Origin: a bacterium D16-36
GTDB taxonomy: Bacteria; Bacillota; Clostridia; Lachnospirales; Lachnospiraceae
NCBI GenBank assembly: GCA_003611745.1
Contig: RAYF01000004.1
Coordinates: 1-59,613, forward strand
Reading direction: 5' to 3'
DNA length: 59,613 bases
The notes under the pieces are model-generated. The model worked only from the letters and a program-made list of their open reading frames with translations, was not told the origin of the DNA and searched no databases. The number at the start of each line of letters is the position of its first letter. The first letter of the stretch is position 1. The position numbers were made by a program, and so were the translations under genes. This document shows positions 35,028 through 44,166 of the stretch, one piece after another.

Positions 35028-35049
35028 ATAGGGGCAGTAATGCCCCTAT
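35028..35049. terminator. bidirectional terminator between APC permease and response regulator
   Basis: A nine-base stem ATAGGGGCA/TGCCCCTAT with loop GTAA lies between the convergent ends of the oxidase operon and the two-component system. Confidence 0.8.
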
Positions 35050-35666
35050 TTATGTTGATAATAAAAAACGGCGAGCTGTGTGCGGTCGCGCAGGTTCAGT
35101 TTCTCTAATATAGTGCTCAGATAATTGCGTACGGTGCCTTCGCTAAGGAAAAGCTCGGACGCAATTTCTTTATTGCTGTACCCATCTGCTACCAGCCTGA
35201 TAATGCTGAACTCTTTTTTGCTGATGCCGTAGACGGCGTAATCAAATGTATCTGTATTCATTATCAGCTCTGGTATTTTGGAGATTATTTCCGTGCCAAA
35301 GACAGTCTGGCCACTTGCAACGGCCTTAAGTGCAGGCAGGATGCTTTCGTAATCCTGCTTCAGAAGATAGCCCTTTGCGCCGAGCTTCAAAGCTTTGACA
35401 ATATATTCATCATCAGAAAATGTTGTCAGGAGGAGTATTCTGGCATCCGGGAAGTCTTTTAAGATTTCCTCTGTCGCCTCCAGCCCGCTCTTTGTCTTCA
35501 TCTGGATATCGGTCAGCAGGATGTCCGGCTTATATTTACGGTACAGCCTTACCGCGTCAGTCCCGTCAGTGCCGGTGCCAAGAACTGTTACCTGTCCGCT
35601 GGCTTCCAGTATAGTTTTCAGTGCTGTTGTCACCAGAAAATCATCATCTGCAATAACTATGTTCAT
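35046..35666 (-). CDS. NarL/LuxR-type response regulator
   Basis: A 206-residue regulator: receiver domain (residues 1-120, acidic pocket ADDD at 6-9, phospho-acceptor D53 in LLTDIQMK, conserved K near 102) and a C-terminal LuxR helix-turn-helix (about 145-200, LVADGYSNKEIASELFLSEG). It is encoded 10 bp after its sensor kinase on the same strand. Target unknown; the convergent oxidase operon is a neighbour but not an obvious target. Confidence 0.93.
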   Translation of the reverse strand: MNIVIADDDFLVTTALKTILEASGQVTVLGTGTDGTDAVRLYRKYKPDILLTDIQMKTKSGLEATEEILKDFPDARILLLTTFSDDEYIVKALKLGAKGYLLKQDYESILPALKAVASGQTVFGTEIISKIPELIMNTDTFDYAVYGISKKEFSIIRLVADGYSNKEIASELFLSEGTVRNYLSTILEKLNLRDRTQLAVFYYQHK

Positions 35667-35676
35667 TTTATCTGCC

Positions 35677-36771
35677 TCACTTCATTTTTTTGGGGATTGA
35701 AATAAAGATTTCAAATCCATCGCCTTGTTTAATCTGCAGGATACCTCCGAGCATTTTAACCCTGTCATGTATATTGATCAGGCCGATACCTGCGTTCTCT
35801 TGATTCCTGTCCGGCAATGAAAATGATTTTTTGGTGCCGGATTGGCCATTGTCATAAAAAATCAGCTGGTACATTGCCGGATGCTCCCTCAGGGTAATGT
35901 TGACTAAGGAAGCGCTGCTGTGGCGTGCTGTATTTGTCAATGCCTCTTTGATAATAGAGATAAAGGCATAGCGTATTTTGCCCGGAATATCTTCCGGCAT
36001 GTCATAATCCATATGGACAGGGCAGAAGGCAAAATCACGTAGCAGGCTGTCGATGGTCTTTTGCAGGTTGATGGAATCATCATGGAGGTTGTGTACGCTG
36101 CTTCTGATATTATCCATAGCTTGGGAGAGGGTATCCTGCATCACCTGCAGGGATCCGGCGCAGTTTTCATCTTGGTTGACAGTCTGGACTGCTCCGTTTA
36201 GGAGGATACAGCGGGAAAGCAGGTGTCCCACATTATCATGGATTTCCCTTGCAATCCGGTTCCGCTCCTGCAGGGTAGCATTGTGGATTTCATAATCCTG
36301 CTTTTCTAAAAGGGACTGGTTCCGTTCCTGCAGCAGAAGGGTAAGCTCCTTGCTGTCATCCCTTGTCTTCCGGTGCTTTTCATCCAGTGCTCTGTAATCA
36401 TTAATTAAATACTGGAGAAAGAGTGCCAGAATGCAGCCAAGGCACAAGAACAGGAAAAAAAGGAAATCGGTGTTCTGGTAGTGGTAAAAAAGGCCCGCAG
36501 CAAAAGGAATGATGCAGAGAAACAGCTTTTCCTGCCCGATTTCAAAAAAGAGCATGGGCAGAAAGAGATAAAATGCCGGATGGAAGAACGATGCCGCGGC
36601 GTAGGCAGCCAGAAGGATGTCTGCTATTTTCCTTGCATGGAAAGAGAAAATCAGGGTTACGCAGATAATTGCCAGCAAAAAACCTGCGATGATATCTGTG
36701 GAAACCGGTCGGCCGGCTAATCCCAGAAAACAGTAGGACATCAAAAGTAACTGGGAAAACAAAGTCTTCAT
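35677..36771 (-). CDS. NarL-cluster sensor histidine kinase
   Basis: A 364-residue kinase with about five N-terminal membrane helices (residues 1-125) and no large extracytoplasmic domain, then a coiled linker, HisKA_3 dimerisation domain with phospho-acceptor H178 (RNRIAREIHDNVGH) and a C-terminal HATPase domain (NTARHS, GIGLINIHDRVKMLGG). Members without an extracellular sensor usually detect membrane-related stress or act with a partner. Paired with the response regulator just downstream. Confidence 0.92.
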   Translation of the reverse strand: MKTLFSQLLLMSYCFLGLAGRPVSTDIIAGFLLAIICVTLIFSFHARKIADILLAAYAAASFFHPAFYLFLPMLFFEIGQEKLFLCIIPFAAGLFYHYQNTDFLFFLFLCLGCILALFLQYLINDYRALDEKHRKTRDDSKELTLLLQERNQSLLEKQDYEIHNATLQERNRIAREIHDNVGHLLSRCILLNGAVQTVNQDENCAGSLQVMQDTLSQAMDNIRSSVHNLHDDSINLQKTIDSLLRDFAFCPVHMDYDMPEDIPGKIRYAFISIIKEALTNTARHSSASLVNITLREHPAMYQLIFYDNGQSGTKKSFSLPDRNQENAGIGLINIHDRVKMLGGILQIKQGDGFEIFISIPKKMK

Positions 36772-36984
36772 GGGGCATCTCCTTTCCGGAATTTTATATA
36801 TTTTTTATAACAAATAAGAAATTACTCGTTGAGTAGCGCTACGCAGGGGTACAAGTGAAGCCTGTGCACTCTCATATTGATTATACTTCCTTTCGCCTGG
36901 AGATACAATTAGGAACTGAAAATTGATTTCTGTGCTAAATAAGTTTTGTGACTTTCGTTTTGTAGCAGGCGTTGTAGAATTTTG
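36772..36984. other. gene-free stretch between divergent HK and MCP genes
   Basis: It contains a weak relative of the repeat-element terminator hairpin (36846-36872, GGGGTACAAGTGAAGCCTGTGCAC, loop-like AAGTGAAGCC), copy 2 of the dispersed CAC(G/A)GAAATC motif at 36918, and the promoter region of the kinase on the minus strand, which I cannot resolve. Confidence 0.4.
36918..36934 (-). repeat. dispersed motif CACAGAAATCAATTTTC, copy 2
   Basis: Minus-strand reading; differs from the consensus CACGGAAATCAATTTTC at one base. Intergenic, 147 bp upstream of the sensor kinase start. Confidence 0.6.
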
Positions 36985-37013
36985 TTGTATTTGGATGCTT
37001 TTTATGGTATGGT
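36985..37013 (+). promoter_or_regulatory. promoter of chemoreceptor gene
   Basis: TTGTAT, a 17-bp spacer and TATGGT. It would give a leader of about 145 nt. Confidence 0.5.
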
Positions 37014-37020
37014 AGAGTTA

Positions 37021-37160
37021 TTCTCGCGCAAGGAACGGTCGTGAATGATATCCTTGCCCTTTAGGGTGGGCCGGCTAAGAAGTTATGCTTCGTCAGCTTG
37101 CTTTGGGGGGATGACTTTCTTCTGGGGATTACCAATTAATAATTTGCTTAAAGGAGAATG
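37021..37160 (+). promoter_or_regulatory. structured 5' leader of chemoreceptor gene
   Basis: The leader contains a stem GCAAGGA/TCCTTGC (37029-37050 region), a short CCCT/AGGG stem and a long-range stem AAGAAGTTAT/ATGACTTTCTT. Clostridial chemoreceptors are often controlled by c-di-GMP riboswitches, but the class I signature (GACGCAAAG...) and the class II core are both absent. It may be an unrecognised regulatory RNA. Confidence 0.35.
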
Positions 37161-37165
37161 CAGAT

Positions 37166-39040
37166 ATGAAAAAAATCTTTACAAAAAGTCTTTTTATTTA
37201 CATGTTGATAGCACTTTTGCTTACAATTTCTACAGTTTTTGTGTTACAGACAGTAATTACCCAGAGGAATAATACATCATCCAGCCAGGCAAAATTGGAA
37301 GATGTAAAGGAGAAGCTGGTGAGCAATAAGAAAAATGTAGAAAGCCTTACAGAAAATTTGGGTGAGAACAATCTTGCCAAGACAAGGGCTTTTGCAGATA
37401 TGCTTGCAAAGGATCCTTCTATTGCGAATGACGCAGGGAAGTTAAATGATATTAAAGACAGGCTCATGGTAAATGAATTACATATTATTGACAAAGAAGG
37501 GATTATTACAGGGAGTACGATAGATAGTTATATAGGATTTGATATGAAAAGCGGCGAACAGTCGAATGCGTTTATGGCGATTGTTGAGGATCCGTCTCTG
37601 GAAATCGTGCAGGAGCCTCAGACTAATGTTGCAGAAGGAACGGTAATGCAGTATATTGGCGTGACGAGAAAAGATGCTGATGGGCTGGTGCAGGTAGGCG
37701 TCAGGCCGGAAGTTCTGGAAAATATGCTGGCAAGTACCCAGATTGATGTAGTGTTGAAGGGGATTGATTTTGGGAAGAAGGGGTATGTCTATGCGATTGA
37801 TGCCAAAGAGGGTACTATTCTGGCACACAAGGATGATTCCCTGATTGGGAAGCCTGCAGCTGAGGCTGGATTTCCAAAGGATTTTACTGGAAAGGGCAAA
37901 GCCGTTATCAATGGGGAAAAAGGGTACTATCAGGCAGAGGAGTACGAAGGAAGGATTATCGGGACATTTATGCCTTCTGGGGAGTATAATGCGGAGCGGC
38001 GCAATCAGACAATTGTAGTATCCCTTAGTATGCTGATTATTTTTGGCATCCTTCTGGTTATGATCAGCCGGATGGTTGACAGCAAAATGGTGCAGGGAAT
38101 TAACAATATCACCAACTCTATGAAAGCGATTTCTGATGGGAATTTTGACATAATTGTTAATGAGCAGGGGAATCCTGAGTTTGAACTTCTGTCAAACAGC
38201 ATTAATAAGATGGTGGAAAATATCGGCAGGAGCATACGGCAAAATGAAGAACTGCTGGAGCAGCAGAAGGAAGACATGAATCAGAACCAGACTCTGATTG
38301 AGAATATTAAAGAGGCATGTCAGGGATTAAACCATGCTTCTGGTGAAACATTGGAAAATGCGGACAGTATCTATCAGGGGACTGGGGAGCAGGAGAAGGC
38401 TGTATCAGATTTGAAACAGATTATGAATCAGCTGATTGATGAATTGAATAGCAGCGTGAGTGCTTCTGCAGATGTTACAGAAAAAACAGAAAGTACAGTA
38501 GATAAAATTCAGCAGACAAAGTCGCGGATGGAGCAGTTAAAGGAATCTATGCAGGAGATCAGCGTGATGTCATTGGAGATTGAAAAAATAATTGATGAAA
38601 TTAATTCCATTGCGCAGCAGACAAATATGCTTTCCCTGAATGCCTCAATTGAAGCGGCAAGGGCAGGGGAAATGGGCAAAGGCTTTGCGGTTGTCGCTAC
38701 GCAGGTGGGTGAGCTGGCAGCCAGAAGCACGCAGGCCGCGAAGGAGACAAACGAGCTGATTACTAATTCTATGAGGGCTGTGGAGAGCGGAAAAGAGATT
38801 ACAGAACAGACTGCGGCGGCATTCGATGTCGTTGTGGGAAATATTGAGAATGCAATCCATGCAATACATGATATTACAAATATGGTAAAGAAGAATGTAA
38901 ATACAGTAGACGATGCTGTCAGTCAGATTGAAAGGATTTCCAACGTTGTGGAAGAGAATGTGCAGATTTCCGGCAATACCAAGCAGGTGTCATCCAATAT
39001 GGCAGAGGTAGCTGGAAGGCTGTTAGAGATAGTTGAATAG
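37166..39040 (+). CDS. methyl-accepting chemotaxis protein with Cache sensor
   Basis: A 624-residue chemoreceptor. A membrane helix at residues 8-28 and another at about 283-303 bracket an extracytoplasmic dCache-type sensor (HIIDKEGIITGSTIDSYIG, GKKGYVYAIDAKEGTILAHKD). A HAMP segment follows, then the long helical signalling domain with the conserved tip EIDEINSIAQQTNMLSLNAS-type sequence (IAQQTNMLSLNASIEAARAGE). It signals through CheA/CheW to the flagellum or to other outputs. It is monocistronic with its own terminator. No che genes lie in the window, so the organism is presumably motile elsewhere-encoded, or the receptor serves another pathway. Confidence 0.93.
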   Translation: MKKIFTKSLFIYMLIALLLTISTVFVLQTVITQRNNTSSSQAKLEDVKEKLVSNKKNVESLTENLGENNLAKTRAFADMLAKDPSIANDAGKLNDIKDRLMVNELHIIDKEGIITGSTIDSYIGFDMKSGEQSNAFMAIVEDPSLEIVQEPQTNVAEGTVMQYIGVTRKDADGLVQVGVRPEVLENMLASTQIDVVLKGIDFGKKGYVYAIDAKEGTILAHKDDSLIGKPAAEAGFPKDFTGKGKAVINGEKGYYQAEEYEGRIIGTFMPSGEYNAERRNQTIVVSLSMLIIFGILLVMISRMVDSKMVQGINNITNSMKAISDGNFDIIVNEQGNPEFELLSNSINKMVENIGRSIRQNEELLEQQKEDMNQNQTLIENIKEACQGLNHASGETLENADSIYQGTGEQEKAVSDLKQIMNQLIDELNSSVSASADVTEKTESTVDKIQQTKSRMEQLKESMQEISVMSLEIEKIIDEINSIAQQTNMLSLNASIEAARAGEMGKGFAVVATQVGELAARSTQAAKETNELITNSMRAVESGKEITEQTAAAFDVVVGNIENAIHAIHDITNMVKKNVNTVDDAVSQIERISNVVEENVQISGNTKQVSSNMAEVAGRLLEIVE

Positions 39041-39053
39041 AGCGATAGATGCA

Positions 39054-39091
39054 ATCAAAAACGGGAATGCGCCTGCATTCCCGTTTTTGAT
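39054..39091 (+). terminator. terminator of chemoreceptor gene
   Basis: A 17-bp perfect stem, ATCAAAAACGGGAATGC/GCATTCCCGTTTTTGAT, with a 4-nt loop. Confidence 0.92.
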
Positions 39092-39308
39092 TTAAAAGAA
39101 AGAGCCCGCTGCGTAAAGCCAGTGATAGGGTTTGGGTTATTGTATAACGGCATTCTGTATTTTAGCAGGAATATGGGTGGTAATGACATTTGTCACATTT
39201 TTTTCTGACACTTAACACTGTGATATATATTCCCAGCGGTTATAATTGACATATTAGGAGATGTAGGAATTTATCACAGTAGGTTAAGAGATGGATTGGA
39301 GGAAAAAA

Positions 39309-40238
39309 ATGATAGAAATAAAAAATCTTGTAAAACGTTATGGGGATTTGGTAGCACTTGACCACTTGAATCTGGAAGTTTCGGAGGGGGAGGTTTTTGG
39401 GCTTCTGGGCCCGAATGGCTGCGGTAAGACCACGGCGATTAGCTGCCTGCTGGCACTGCTCAAATATGATAAAGGTGAGATTACCATCTTTGGGAAGGAG
39501 ATGCATCCGGACAGTTATGATATGAAACGGAAAATCGGGATTGTACCGCAGGAAGTTGCTGTTTTTGAGGAACTGACTGTGGCGGAAAATATTGATTACT
39601 TCTGCGGGCTCTATGTTAAGGATAAGGCACAGCGCAAAGAATGCGTTGAGCAGGCAATTGATTTCGTCGGTCTTGAGAACCATCGGAAGATGCGTCCCAA
39701 ACAGTTATCCGGCGGATTGCTGCGCCGCCTGAATATTGCGTGCGGGATTGCCCATAAGCCGGAACTTATTATCTTGGATGAACCGACAGTAGCAGTAGAC
39801 CCACAGAGCCGCAACCATATTCTGGAGGGAATCCAGAGGCTGAATAAAGAGGGGGCGACTATTATATATACTTCCCATTATATGGAGGAGGTAGAGCAGA
39901 TTTGCACTAGGATTGCCATTCTTGACCATGGGAGGAATATTGCGTCGGGGACAAAGGAAGAGTTAAAGCGCATGATTAAAACAGGCGAGCGGATTACCAT
40001 AGAGGGGGTTGCACTGGACAGGGAGCATCTGCAGCAGATTAGGGAATTGCCCCATGTTTTCCAGATAGATTATAAGAATCAGAAGATAGTAATCTGCTGC
40101 AGCAGTGCAAAACAGAATCTGATGCGGGTGCTTCATTATCTTCAGGAGAACGAAATCTCTTTTGGAAAAATATTCTCTGAGATGCCGACCTTGAACGATG
40201 TGTTTTTGGAGATTACTGGCAAAGAGCTGAGGGATTAA
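39309..40238 (+). CDS. ABC-2 exporter ATP-binding protein
   Basis: A 309-residue ATPase of drug/lipid-type ABC exporters. Walker A GPNGCGKT at 34-41, Q-loop in IVPQEVAVFEEL, signature LSGGLLRR (usually LSGGQ; here the Q is L), Walker B ELIILDEPTVAVDP and H-loop YTSHYMEEV. ATG 39309 follows GGAGG. Two ABC-2 permeases follow, so it powers a heterodimeric exporter of unknown substrate. Upstream (39178-39250) lies TGACATTTGTCA, a short dyad that could be a regulator site. Confidence 0.92.
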   Translation: MIEIKNLVKRYGDLVALDHLNLEVSEGEVFGLLGPNGCGKTTAISCLLALLKYDKGEITIFGKEMHPDSYDMKRKIGIVPQEVAVFEELTVAENIDYFCGLYVKDKAQRKECVEQAIDFVGLENHRKMRPKQLSGGLLRRLNIACGIAHKPELIILDEPTVAVDPQSRNHILEGIQRLNKEGATIIYTSHYMEEVEQICTRIAILDHGRNIASGTKEELKRMIKTGERITIEGVALDREHLQQIRELPHVFQIDYKNQKIVICCSSAKQNLMRVLHYLQENEISFGKIFSEMPTLNDVFLEITGKELRD

Positions 40239-40277
40239 GTGATAGTGCTGCCAGCTAAACAGAAATGGAGGGAAAAT

Positions 40278-41395
40278 ATGTTACAGCTTATAAAATATCG
40301 CTTTTTAAGTATGCTGCGTGATAAGACGACAATGTTCTGGTCGCTTGTATTTCCATTAATTCTATGTACGCTTTTTTATGTTACATTTGGAAATATTGAT
40401 AATAATCTGGAATGCATTGATACAGCGGTGGTTGTGCGCAGCGAGTCGCAGGAAGCAGAAGCATTTCAGTCATTTCTATCTATGATTGAAGAGAGCGCTG
40501 ATGATTTAATTAAGACAAAGGAGATGACCGGGCAAAAGGCGAAGGATCTTCTGGAAGATGGAAAAGTGTATGGAATCTATTATGTGGATGATGAACCAGA
40601 GCTTCTGGTGGCGGGGACTGGTGTGGAGGAGAGCGTCCTGCAGTCGCTTCTGGAATCTTATCAGGGAGGACAAGAAATCGTACAGGAAGTGTCAAAAGAA
40701 AGGCCGGAAAAAATGCCGGAGCTTGTCAAACATATGAGCAGTTCTGCTATGCAGGCAGTGTATGTTAAGGAGGCATCCCTCGGGGGCAGAGAGACAGATG
40801 GTATGATTCAGTATTTCTTCTCATTGATTGCGATGACCTGTATGTTCGGCTGTTTTCTAGGGGTTGAAGCTTCCATGAAGATTCAGGCAAATATCTATGC
40901 GGTAGGGGCAAGGCGCTGCCTTGGTGCAACCAGTAAATTAAAGCTGATTTTTTCAGATTTTGTCTTGATTTGTGCAATTAATTTTGTAGACATTTTAGTC
41001 TTGCTTGGATATATGTCAGGCATTTTGAAGATAGATTTAGGCGGCGATATCGGTAAAATTCTAACGATTTCATTTATGGGATGCATTATCGGGGTTTCTA
41101 TGGGAATGCTGGTGGGAAGCGTTGGAAAATGGAGAGAAGGGACTAAAATCGCGATTATGCTTGCAATCAGCCTTGGGAGCAGTTTTTTGTCAGGCCTGAT
41201 GCTTGGTGGGATAAAAGGGCTGATAGAAGCATATTGCCCAATTATTAACCGTTTAGTGACGCATTTTACTGCATTACAATATACGAGGATGCATCAAGGT
41301 ATACGAGGGATATTGTATCAATAGCAGTCTGGGCAGCCGTATTTTTAATTGGCAGCTTTTTGATGGTAAGGAGGGTCCGTTATGACAGTATTTAA
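40278..41395 (+). pseudogene. ABC-2 permease 1, C-terminal frameshift
   Basis: An ABC-2 membrane protein: helix near residues 18-38, a ~170-residue extracytoplasmic segment, then five C-terminal helices. The original frame stops at 41324 after FTALQYTRMHQGIRG. Reading one frame back from about 41280 gives EDASRYTRDIVSIAVWAAVF, then LIGSFLMVRRVRY, ending at 41395: the expected last helix and tail, overlapping the next gene by 14 nt. A single missing base near 41275-41285 therefore removes the last helix. It may be a real mutation or a sequencing error. ATG 40278 has GGAGGG upstream. Confidence 0.75.
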
Positions 41396-42533
41396 GGGAT
41401 ATATAAAAATGACTAAGAAAAATATCGGTATTGTACTGATGTATTTTGGAATTTTTCTTGGCATAGCAATTGCGATTAATGCTACCTTTCAAAAAGAGAA
41501 TAAAGAAGGATTTGCTGCACAAAAACTAGATGTCGCTGTTGTGGATTTAGATGAGAGTGAGATGTCAAAGCAATTGGTATCGTACCTTAAACAAAAGCAT
41601 CAAGTTACGCTGCAAAAGGATGACAAGGCAAAACTTGCGGAAGAGCTGTATTATCAGAAACATAATGTCGTTCTTCGGATTCTGGAGGGGTTTGAAGAAA
41701 AGGCGGAAAAAGGAGAAATAGGAATAAATCTTACAAACTCCCCGGGAAGTTATAATGGGATTTATCTGGAGCAGCAGATTAACAACTTTATGAGGAATAT
41801 TTTTATGTACCGGGCGGCAGGATATAGTACAGAAGAGGGATGCCAGAAGGCGATGCAGCAGAAGGAGAGCAACGTTACGCTGGAGGATCTTAATGGAAAC
41901 GGCGGTAAGCTGCCTGCGCACGGAAGTTTCTTCCAATATCTCCCATATTTGTTTTTGGCTGTCTTTGGGGCAGTTCTGGGAAAGATTTTGTTTACTTTCC
42001 GAAGGAGGGAGGTAAAAAACAGGCTGATGGCATCAGCAGTGCCTTTGATAAGGCAAAATGCGGAGACGATTCTGGCTTTTTTTGTAATAGGTATGATGAT
42101 GTACACTGTCTGCATTGTCTCCATGATGTTGCTTTACGGTGATTCTGTACGGTCAGCGGGCAATCTGATATGGTATTTCGTTAATGGCTTTCTTTGTATG
42201 CTGTCATCATTGGAAGTTGCTTTTATTATAGGTGTCATGGTGAAAAGCGAGATGCAGATAAATACCGTTTCCACGCCGGTTTCCCTTGGAATCTGCTTTT
42301 TATGCGGTGTTTTTGTGCCGCTGAATGTTATGGGGGCACAGACGAAAGCCGTGGCAAAGTTTCTGCCGATTTACTGGTATGAGTCGGTGAATAATCTTCT
42401 GATGAAGTATGAAGATGTTTCCGGCGCAATCGGGAAGCAGGTGCTTGTTGGCCTAGGGATACAGGTGCTGTTTGTCTTTGCGCTGGCCAGTGCAGGGATG
42501 GCAATCGTAAGGTATCAGCAGCAGGAGCGCTAG
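41382..42533 (+). CDS. ABC-2 permease 2
   Basis: A 383-residue permease with an N-terminal helix (residues 17-37), a soluble extracytoplasmic loop (about 45-180) and five to six C-terminal helices, as in ABC-2 type YhgE/DrrB-like exporters. ATG 41382 follows AAGGAGGG and lies inside the end of the frameshifted partner. It probably forms a heterodimer with that permease. Confidence 0.88.
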   Translation: MTVFKGYIKMTKKNIGIVLMYFGIFLGIAIAINATFQKENKEGFAAQKLDVAVVDLDESEMSKQLVSYLKQKHQVTLQKDDKAKLAEELYYQKHNVVLRILEGFEEKAEKGEIGINLTNSPGSYNGIYLEQQINNFMRNIFMYRAAGYSTEEGCQKAMQQKESNVTLEDLNGNGGKLPAHGSFFQYLPYLFLAVFGAVLGKILFTFRRREVKNRLMASAVPLIRQNAETILAFFVIGMMMYTVCIVSMMLLYGDSVRSAGNLIWYFVNGFLCMLSSLEVAFIIGVMVKSEMQINTVSTPVSLGICFLCGVFVPLNVMGAQTKAVAKFLPIYWYESVNNLLMKYEDVSGAIGKQVLVGLGIQVLFVFALASAGMAIVRYQQQER

Positions 42534-42687
42534 AGGGTGCTGCCGCTGATAGAAAGAAGTCCGTGGAATCTTAAAAAATACTTAAAAATCTCAGGATATG
42601 TTTTCAAGAGGGGAAAAATAGGCTATACTCTAAAAAAATGGAATATACTGCATTACATTTTCAGGGAAAGCGAGGGGATTGAGGAGT

Positions 42688-44001
42688 ATGGCAGAAGACA
42701 GCAGGACATCTCAGGCGGTACATAATCAGGCTGAGAATATGAAAGTAGAAGAAAAAGTATCAAATCATAAAAAACCACAGGCTCATAAGGAGGGGCAGAA
42801 GAAGGAACATAAGCCTGTACACTGGCTGCAGATAAATTCAAAATATATGTCCATCTGCCGGTATGCATTGTTTGTCATTGTGGCTTCTATTTTGATTTAT
42901 ATTCTGGTTTCCCATTGGGGAGAGACCAAAGCGTTTATTTCTAATTTATTTGGCATTTTATCTCCATTTTTGATTGGCGCGTTGGCTGCATATTTTCTGA
43001 TACCGCTTGTGGAGCGGATTCAGGGCTTCATAGTGAAATTTATCAGCAAAGGGAAGATGGAGAAGTTAGTGAAGGTTATTTCTATTGCAATTGCCTATGT
43101 GGTAGTGTTAGGTTTCATTGCGGTTGCCTTTGTCTTTGTTATTCCACAGATGGGGCAGAGTATACAGGAATTGACAGAAAAAATTCCGTCAATGTACAAG
43201 CAGATTATGGCGGAGCTAGCTCAGATTGAAAAAAAATATCCTGATATTGATTTGGAAATTGCCAATGAGCAGCTCACTAAAATGCTGCCCAGCCTGATGA
43301 ATTATGGGACGAATCTGGTCGGCAATATTGTTCCAATGGTTTACTCGGTATCAGTTTCAATCGTAAAGCTGGCAATTAACATTATTCTGGGGATTTTTAT
43401 TTCGATTTATATCATATATAGTAAGGATGAATTTCTTTTTCAGGCGAAACGTGTAGTGTATGCCTTTCTTTCAGAGGAGAAGGGTGATGTGTTCTGCACG
43501 ACTGTCCGTGAATGTAACGACATATTCGGCGCTTTTTTGATTAGTAAGGCAATAGATTCGCTGATTATCGGCTGTATCTGTTGTGTGGTAATGAATATTA
43601 TCGGGTTGCCGTATTCCGTGCTCTTAAGTGTTATTGTAGGTATTACAAATATGATACCTTATTTTGGACCGTTTATTGGGGCGGTGCCGGGGGTATTGAT
43701 TTATCTCTGCACAGACTGGGAGGCGGCGCTTATTTTTGCTATAATGATTCTGGCTATCCAGCAGTTTGACGGCTTGATTTTAGGCCCGCGCCTTCTGGGG
43801 CAGTCTACAGGGCTAAGCCCTATCTGGGTTATTTTTGCGATTACATTAGGCGGGGCATATTTTGGCGTGCTTGGGATGTTTATCGGAGTGCCGGTTGTCG
43901 CAGTAGTTGCCTTCCTGATGAATAAGCTTATCAGTGCAAGGCTTTCCGGCAGGGAAGTAAAGGCATTAAAGAAGTTTACAGGGGGAGGCAGGGATTCTTA
44001 A
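42688..44001 (+). CDS. AI-2E family transporter
   Basis: A 437-residue membrane protein of the AI-2E (TqsA/YtvI) family. After a charged N-terminal tail of ~45 residues there are about eight helices, with family segments FLIGALAAYFLIPLVE, GIFISIYIIYSKDEF and the C-terminal PIWVIFAITLGGAYFGVLGM. Members export AI-2 or act as Na+/H+ antiporters; the name should not be read as proof of quorum sensing here. ATG 42688 has GAGGAG very close and GAGGGG further upstream. Confidence 0.9.
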   Translation: MAEDSRTSQAVHNQAENMKVEEKVSNHKKPQAHKEGQKKEHKPVHWLQINSKYMSICRYALFVIVASILIYILVSHWGETKAFISNLFGILSPFLIGALAAYFLIPLVERIQGFIVKFISKGKMEKLVKVISIAIAYVVVLGFIAVAFVFVIPQMGQSIQELTEKIPSMYKQIMAELAQIEKKYPDIDLEIANEQLTKMLPSLMNYGTNLVGNIVPMVYSVSVSIVKLAINIILGIFISIYIIYSKDEFLFQAKRVVYAFLSEEKGDVFCTTVRECNDIFGAFLISKAIDSLIIGCICCVVMNIIGLPYSVLLSVIVGITNMIPYFGPFIGAVPGVLIYLCTDWEAALIFAIMILAIQQFDGLILGPRLLGQSTGLSPIWVIFAITLGGAYFGVLGMFIGVPVVAVVAFLMNKLISARLSGREVKALKKFTGGGRDS

Positions 44002-44166
44002 TATAGGAAGCGGCTTCTGGAGGCATTAAGATTTAATTTATAGATTGTTAAAAGAATGTATAGATTATTTTATGAAAATGGTTTAAAATAGACACGTATA
44101 TATAGTAAATGCATGTATTTTATGCGTTTAATATAAATATCTTTGACAGAGGAAAGGAAGGGTAAA

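Noticed and set aside
37021-37160. c-di-GMP riboswitch before the chemoreceptor
   Set aside because: Neither the class I core (GACGCAAAG plus a GG/CC-rich second stem) nor the class II core is present; left as an unidentified leader.
42688-44001. Quorum-sensing (AI-2) system
   Set aside because: Only the loosely named AI-2E family transporter is present; no luxS or lsr genes are in the window.
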